A stretch of 21,942 nucleotides of DNA, taken from positions 1-21,942 of the forward strand of contig JAKLZA010000110.1 of NCBI GenBank assembly GCA_030704615.1. Reading direction: 5' to 3'. Below are positions 18,113-21,942 of this stretch, one piece after another; the first letter of the stretch is position 1, and each line of letters opens with the position of its first letter. Source of the stretch: Takakia lepidozioides (taxonomy: Eukaryota > Streptophyta > Takakiopsida > Takakiales > Takakiaceae). The notes beneath the pieces were generated by a model. It did not search any database, was not told the origin of the DNA, and saw nothing but the letters and a program-made list of their open reading frames with translations. Both the position numbers and the translations under genes were made by a program.

Positions 18113-18962
18113 GCGGTGAGTCTTGGCCCACTCACCGCGGCCCCAATGGACCGTGATGAGTCCCAAGACTCCCCACGACTCCCACCTCGAGGTCTCCACC
18201 CCATGGTGAGTCCTATGCCACCCCCACTAAGTCCCGCTAAGCTACCACCACCCCTTGTGGAGCCACCCCCACCGCAACCCGGTGTGCGGGGCTCCACCTA
18301 GTGAGCGCCTCCGCCTCCTTGAGTGCCTTGGGCACTCAAGGGTGCTTCAGCCCCCGTACCTATCGCTGCTACTGCCCCCACCACAGGGGCAGCCCCTCTT
18401 GTGTCCCGACCCCCCTGCCCTCAAGGCAAAGGGCCGCGACACACACCCCTACCAACAGGGAGTCGATGTCCTCATCGACTTGTCCATTTTGTAGAAACGA
18501 ACATCCAAGTTGTGGCGTCCCACATCAAGGAGTTTGTTTCCGTACCATGGCGTCCCATGGCAAAGAACCAAACCCCACACTTGACTCTACTCTCCACTAG
18601 CTAGTTCGGCCGACTTCCTCCAAGTCCCGGCCAAGGGTGGAGCCTCTCAAGCTCCTCCCAGTGCACTCTTCTTGGCCTACTTCAAGGCCAAGGAACGATC
18701 CTCCCCGAGGATCGAATCGCCTTACTGCAACAACATTGCTTGCGACCGCTCATGATGCCGCTTTTGGCATCACCTTGAGCAAGGGTTTCCTGGAACCCTC
18801 TTTCACTAGGAAGATAACCTTGAACCAACCGTGCGCCCCAATCACTACAATTGGGTCCGCCTTGGAATGTTGGCCTGAGGTACGGGAACACGCCGAAGCC
18901 GCACTACGACTTTGTCCGAGGCTACACGATTATAGTACGTGAACGGAAGCACGTAGCTTCCG
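18113..18962. repeat. Series of small perfect inverted repeats
   Basis: Perfect stems with 3-8 base loops: GCGGTGAGT/ACTCACCGC (18113-18138), CCTTGAGTGCC/GGCACTCAAGG (18317-18341, loop TTG), AGTCGATG/CATCGACT (18461-18480), CTTGGCCT/AGGCCAAG (18671-18692), CGATCCTC/GAGGATCG (18696-18714), TGATGCC/GGCATCA (18753-18772) and CGGAAGC/GCTTCCG (18944-18962). No common sequence, only common form. Confidence 0.85.
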
Positions 18963-19139
18963 CGTTAGCCCGCACTACAAGGCAACCCCCTCAGTAGCGC
19001 AGTTATAGTACGCGCACGTGCCAGGTGCGCACTAGCACGTGAACTCCCAAAGAAGGCGCAAGTTTCCTTGCCCCTTGGATGGGGGTCACCCGATTTCGGC
19101 ACTACGCAAACACACGATTAACCCAATTTACCTCTCCCA

Positions 19140-19147
19140 CTTTTATA
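19140..19147 (-). promoter_or_regulatory. TATA box in the U3 part of the right-hand LTR
   Basis: The minus strand reads GCTTATAAAAGTGGGAGAGG here, with TATAAAAG a strong TATA match. It lies about 165 bases inside the inferred LTR start at 19310 and points the same way as the pol remnant, as a retrotransposon promoter should. Confidence 0.5.
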
Positions 19148-19310
19148 AGCTAGCATGCATTCTACACACTAGCCAACCATACCATGCATCACCATTCCAA
19201 ACAAAATAGGACGCACAACATTTGGAATCCATTTCATTTATAGCACGTTTTGTACAATACAAGTTTTTGCAATCGGATTCCTAAGCTAGCTAAGCCGGGC
19301 TAAGCATGCA

Positions 19311-19323
19311 TTTTCTCCCCCAC
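19311..19323 (-). other. Polypurine tract of the right Ty3/gypsy element
   Basis: GTGGGGGAGAAAA on the minus strand, 22 bases after the end of the chromodomain frame (19345) and directly before TGCATGC. Position and purine run fit the plus-strand primer site. Confidence 0.7.
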
Positions 19324-19344
19324 GCTCCAAGGTTGATGTCCCCA

Positions 19345-21942
19345 TCAACGCTTCTTCCGCTTTTGAGGTCGCCCTTCGAAAGCTGCAACCACCTCGGATG
19401 CGTTTCCCATTTCTGAGGCACGCACCCAAGATGCCTCCACATGATGATAGCCCTTCCATTTGACGAGATACTCAGTTTCTCGGTTCTTGAACCTCCTCGA
19501 CTTAAGTATTGCCTCCACCTCGTACTCAGGTTCATTTTCATGATCCAACAACATAGGTGGCGGACGCAACACTTGATGCCGATTCGGACGCACTTCATCT
19601 TTGAAGTAAGGCTTCAAAAGGGAGACATGGAATACTGGGTGCACCTTGCTGTTTGCCGGCAGCTCCAATTCATACACATCCTCATTCATAACCTTCCGAA
19701 TGCGAAAGGGTCCCGCATACGGAGGTACGAACTTCGGACTCACTTCCGGAGGTAGTCGGAAATTCTTGATGTTCAACCAGACCTCTGTGCCTGCCTCAAA
19801 CTTCACTTCCCTCCGCTTCCAATTCGCCTGCCTTTCGTACCGTTTCCTAGCTTTGGCAATGTTGTACTTTGCGAGCTTCAACAAACGCTCGCATTCATCC
19901 AGTACCACCGCTACTGTCGGTTCCTCAACGTCCTGGGCGGCCCAACTTGTCGGCACCAGAGGTGCTTTTCCATAGACCAATACGAAAGGGGAAACTCCCG
20001 TTGCGGAGTGTTCTGTGTTATTATAACAGAACTCTGCCGCGTCTAAGTGTTCCACCCAGTCTGTTTGGTCTGCCGACACGTAATTCCGCAAGATCTGCTT
20101 CACTACGGAATTCACTCTTTCTGTTTGGCCGTCGGTCGTAGGTCGGAAGGCGGTGCTCATCTTCAGTCTCGTCCCCATCTTCTTCCAAAGTGCCCTCCAA
20201 AATATACTCGTAAACTTTGGATCGCGGTCCGAGACAATATCCTTCGGGACTCCATGATGCTTTAAGACGTGGGCGAAGTAAAGTCGTCCTGTCTCCTGCG
20301 CCGTTGCCATCTCTTGGTGGGGATGAAATGGCCCATTTTACTGAACCTATCCACCACCACCATGATTGCATCGAATCCTTTTGACAGCGGCATAGCAGTC
20401 ATGAAATCCATCGAGACGCTTTCCCAAGTCCCCTCTGGAATCGGCAAGGGTTGTAACAGCCCCGCTTGCTTTTTGTACTCGCTCCGGTTTTGTTGGCATG
20501 TGGTGCATGTCTTGACATACTCCTCTGCCTCATCCCTCAGTTTGGGCCAGAAATACTCTTTCTTCAAGAGTGCCGCAGTGCGCTTGGCTCCGCTGTGGCC
20601 CGCAAGCGGGCTATCATGGCATTCTCTCAAGAGGCTATCTCTGATCCCTCCCTTTCGGCACGTAGAGACGCTTTTGCTTATACCGGAGCAGTCCATTTTG
20701 CAAGTGGAACTACGATTTAACCCCCATCCTCAAGTCCTGCATCACGGACTTCGCCAGCTCATCCTTCCGGCAAGCCTTCCGGATCTTCCTTTGGAGCGTC
20801 GTCTCGCCCTTGTACACCAAAAGAGCTGCTGCTTTCTACTTAAAGCATCGGCCACCCCGTTGTCTCGCCCCGGTTTGTACTGGATATCCACGTCGAACAC
20901 TCGCCAAAGTATCTTGCCACCTAAGTTGTTTTGGGGACAACTTGGGCTGCGTGGCAATACTTCACCGTGACATTGTCCGTGAACACCTTCACTGGGTTGG
21001 AACCAACATAGTGGCGCCAAAGCTCAAGACAGTGCACCACCGCCTTCATCTCTTTCTCGTGCGTCGGCCACCGTCGCTCCACCCTTCATTCAGTTTCTTA
21101 CTTTCGTAAGCCACTGGATCGTCCATGCTTGCATCAGTACACCCCCAATCGCAACGTCCGACGTCATCTGTATGAATCTCAAATGGACGATCGAACTCCG
21201 GGATTTTCAAGACTGGAGCTTCCGCCAATCCGCTGCTTCAATTCAGCAAAAGCTTGGCTACAAAATGTGTTCCATACCCAGACTTTGGATTTACACAGAA
21301 GGTCCGACGCGGCCGGCCCCGCGATTTTGGAGAAATTTCTCACATACTTCCGGTAGATGATAAGAAGGCGAGTCCTAGGAAGGATCGCACTCCTCTCCCG
21401 GACGGAAGTCGGAGGCTCCCAGTCCAAGATCGCCCTCACCTTTCTGTCATCCATTTTTGATCCCATCCTGTGTAATCACATGCCCAAGAACTCCACTTTC
21501 GTGACCCGAATTTGCACTTTGAAGCTTTGGCGTACAGCTTCATTCCCGCAACTTTTGGAACACCTTTTTGAGGTGCTCCAGGTGCTCCTCCTTTGTTTTC
21601 GAGTACACCAAGATGTCGTCGATGTACACGATCACAAAGTCATCCAACCACTCCTGAAAAAGGTTGTTCATCAGCGTGCTAAAGGTCGCAGGTGCATTGG
21701 TGAGCCCAAAAGGCATCACCAAGAACTCATATGAACCATACCTTGTCCTGCACGCGGTCTTCTCCTCATCTCCTTCGCCACCCGAATTTGATGATAGCCG
21801 GAGCGCAAGTCGATCCGGCTGAAATACTTCGCTCTTGCCAACCGGTCGAAAAGTCCGTCGGATCCTTGGCAAAGGGTACCTGTTTTTAATAGTCACCTTA
21901 TTCAAAGCCCTGTAATCGACACACATCCGCAGCGTCCCATCC
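19345..21942 (-). pseudogene. pol: Ty3/gypsy chromovirus pol remnant (RT, RNase H, integrase, chromodomain), runs off the window
   Basis: The 5' part lies beyond 21942. RT begins at once with [20 protein letters not shown] (from 21926). It has [12 protein letters not shown] and catalytic YIDD at 21626-21615. A connection segment (AILDWEPP, IYRKYVRNFSKIAGP) spans about 21440-21290. RNase H pieces include IPEFDRPFEIHTD (near 21190) and a late GVADALSRK (near 20840). Integrase has an H/C zinc region (LAGHSGAKRT to CTTCQQN, about 20610-20490), core Asp in VSMDFMTAMP, SDRDPKFTS and DGQTERVN. The last 321 codons (20310-19345) are intact and end in a chromodomain, so this is a chromovirus. Frameshifts in RT, RNase H and mid-integrase make it non-functional. 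Much better preserved than the element at 1-2732. Confidence 0.93.
19372..19530 (-). other. Integrase C-terminal chromodomain
   Basis: Residues 261-313 of the last frame read PEYEVEAIL ... YLVKWKGYHHVEASW. This is the chromodomain pattern with the aromatic-cage positions of the family present (Tyr in EYEVE, Trp and Tyr in KWKGY). The usual TWEP is ASWV, keeping the Trp. Chromoviral chromodomains direct integration toward methylated-histone heterochromatin; that is family knowledge. A basic tail (RPQKRKKR) follows. Confidence 0.88.

Larger units (their letters stand above)
17898..19310 (-). repeat. Hairpin-rich non-coding block, probably including the 3' LTR of the right Ty3/gypsy element
   Basis: No coding sequence is recognised. 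The right border is well placed: on the minus strand a purine tract (GTGGGGGAGAAAA, 19323-19311) is followed by TGCATGCTTAGC, as expected for polypurine tract and LTR start. A minus-strand TATAAAAG at 19147-19140 fits a U3 promoter. The left LTR border was not found; the block may be part LTR and part unrelated flank. A plus-strand TATATATA lies at 18016-18023 with no gene assigned. Confidence 0.5.

Overview
The window looks like nuclear DNA from a repeat-rich streptophyte, most likely a charophyte alga such as Chara. That assignment is an inference. It rests on spliceosomal GT-AG introns of 80-120 bp, plant-style Ty3/gypsy (Metaviridae) elements, a plant-type AATAAA signal, and no sign of operons or ribosome binding sites. 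I see no ordinary host gene that can be named.

Layout. (1) 1-2732 (+): decayed Ty3/gypsy pol with reverse transcriptase, RNase H and integrase, ending in a C-terminal PHD-type zinc finger. A polypurine tract, an LTR-like block, a partial second LTR copy and a stray integrase fragment follow to 3520. (2) 3521-4252: non-coding flank with a fold-back tandem repeat. (3) 4253-17897: a proposed 13.6-kb DNA transposon bounded by imperfect ~30-bp terminal inverted repeats and clusters of CATGAGC. It holds a Mutator-like (MULE) transposase with a SWIM finger on the minus strand (about 8137-5058). Divergent from it, on the plus strand (about 11960-17667), is a multi-exon gene whose product looks like a ParB-like domain followed by a beta-class N6-adenine/N4-cytosine DNA methyltransferase. 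(4) 17898-19310: hairpin-rich non-coding DNA, at least partly the 3' LTR of the next element. (5) 19311-21942 (-): decayed Ty3/gypsy chromovirus pol with a chromodomain, running off the window.

The proposed transposon also carries three tandem arrays in different places: near the left end (4500-4890), between the divergent genes (8830-11190), and inside an intron of the methyltransferase gene (14686-15300). All three use the same core, AAATTCGGCGCC or its complement. The array between the genes has 14 units at an almost exact 85-bp spacing and a ~0.4-kb near-perfect palindrome. The intron array has 6 units at exactly 95 bp.

My reading is a large autonomous transposon pairing a cut-and-paste transposase with a prokaryote-like DNA-modification protein and a set of palindromic arrays that could be protein-binding or modification targets. 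Both genes have a few frame breaks, so this copy may be recently dead or contain assembly indels. The methyltransferase catalytic motif is atypical (DIPD in place of DPPY).
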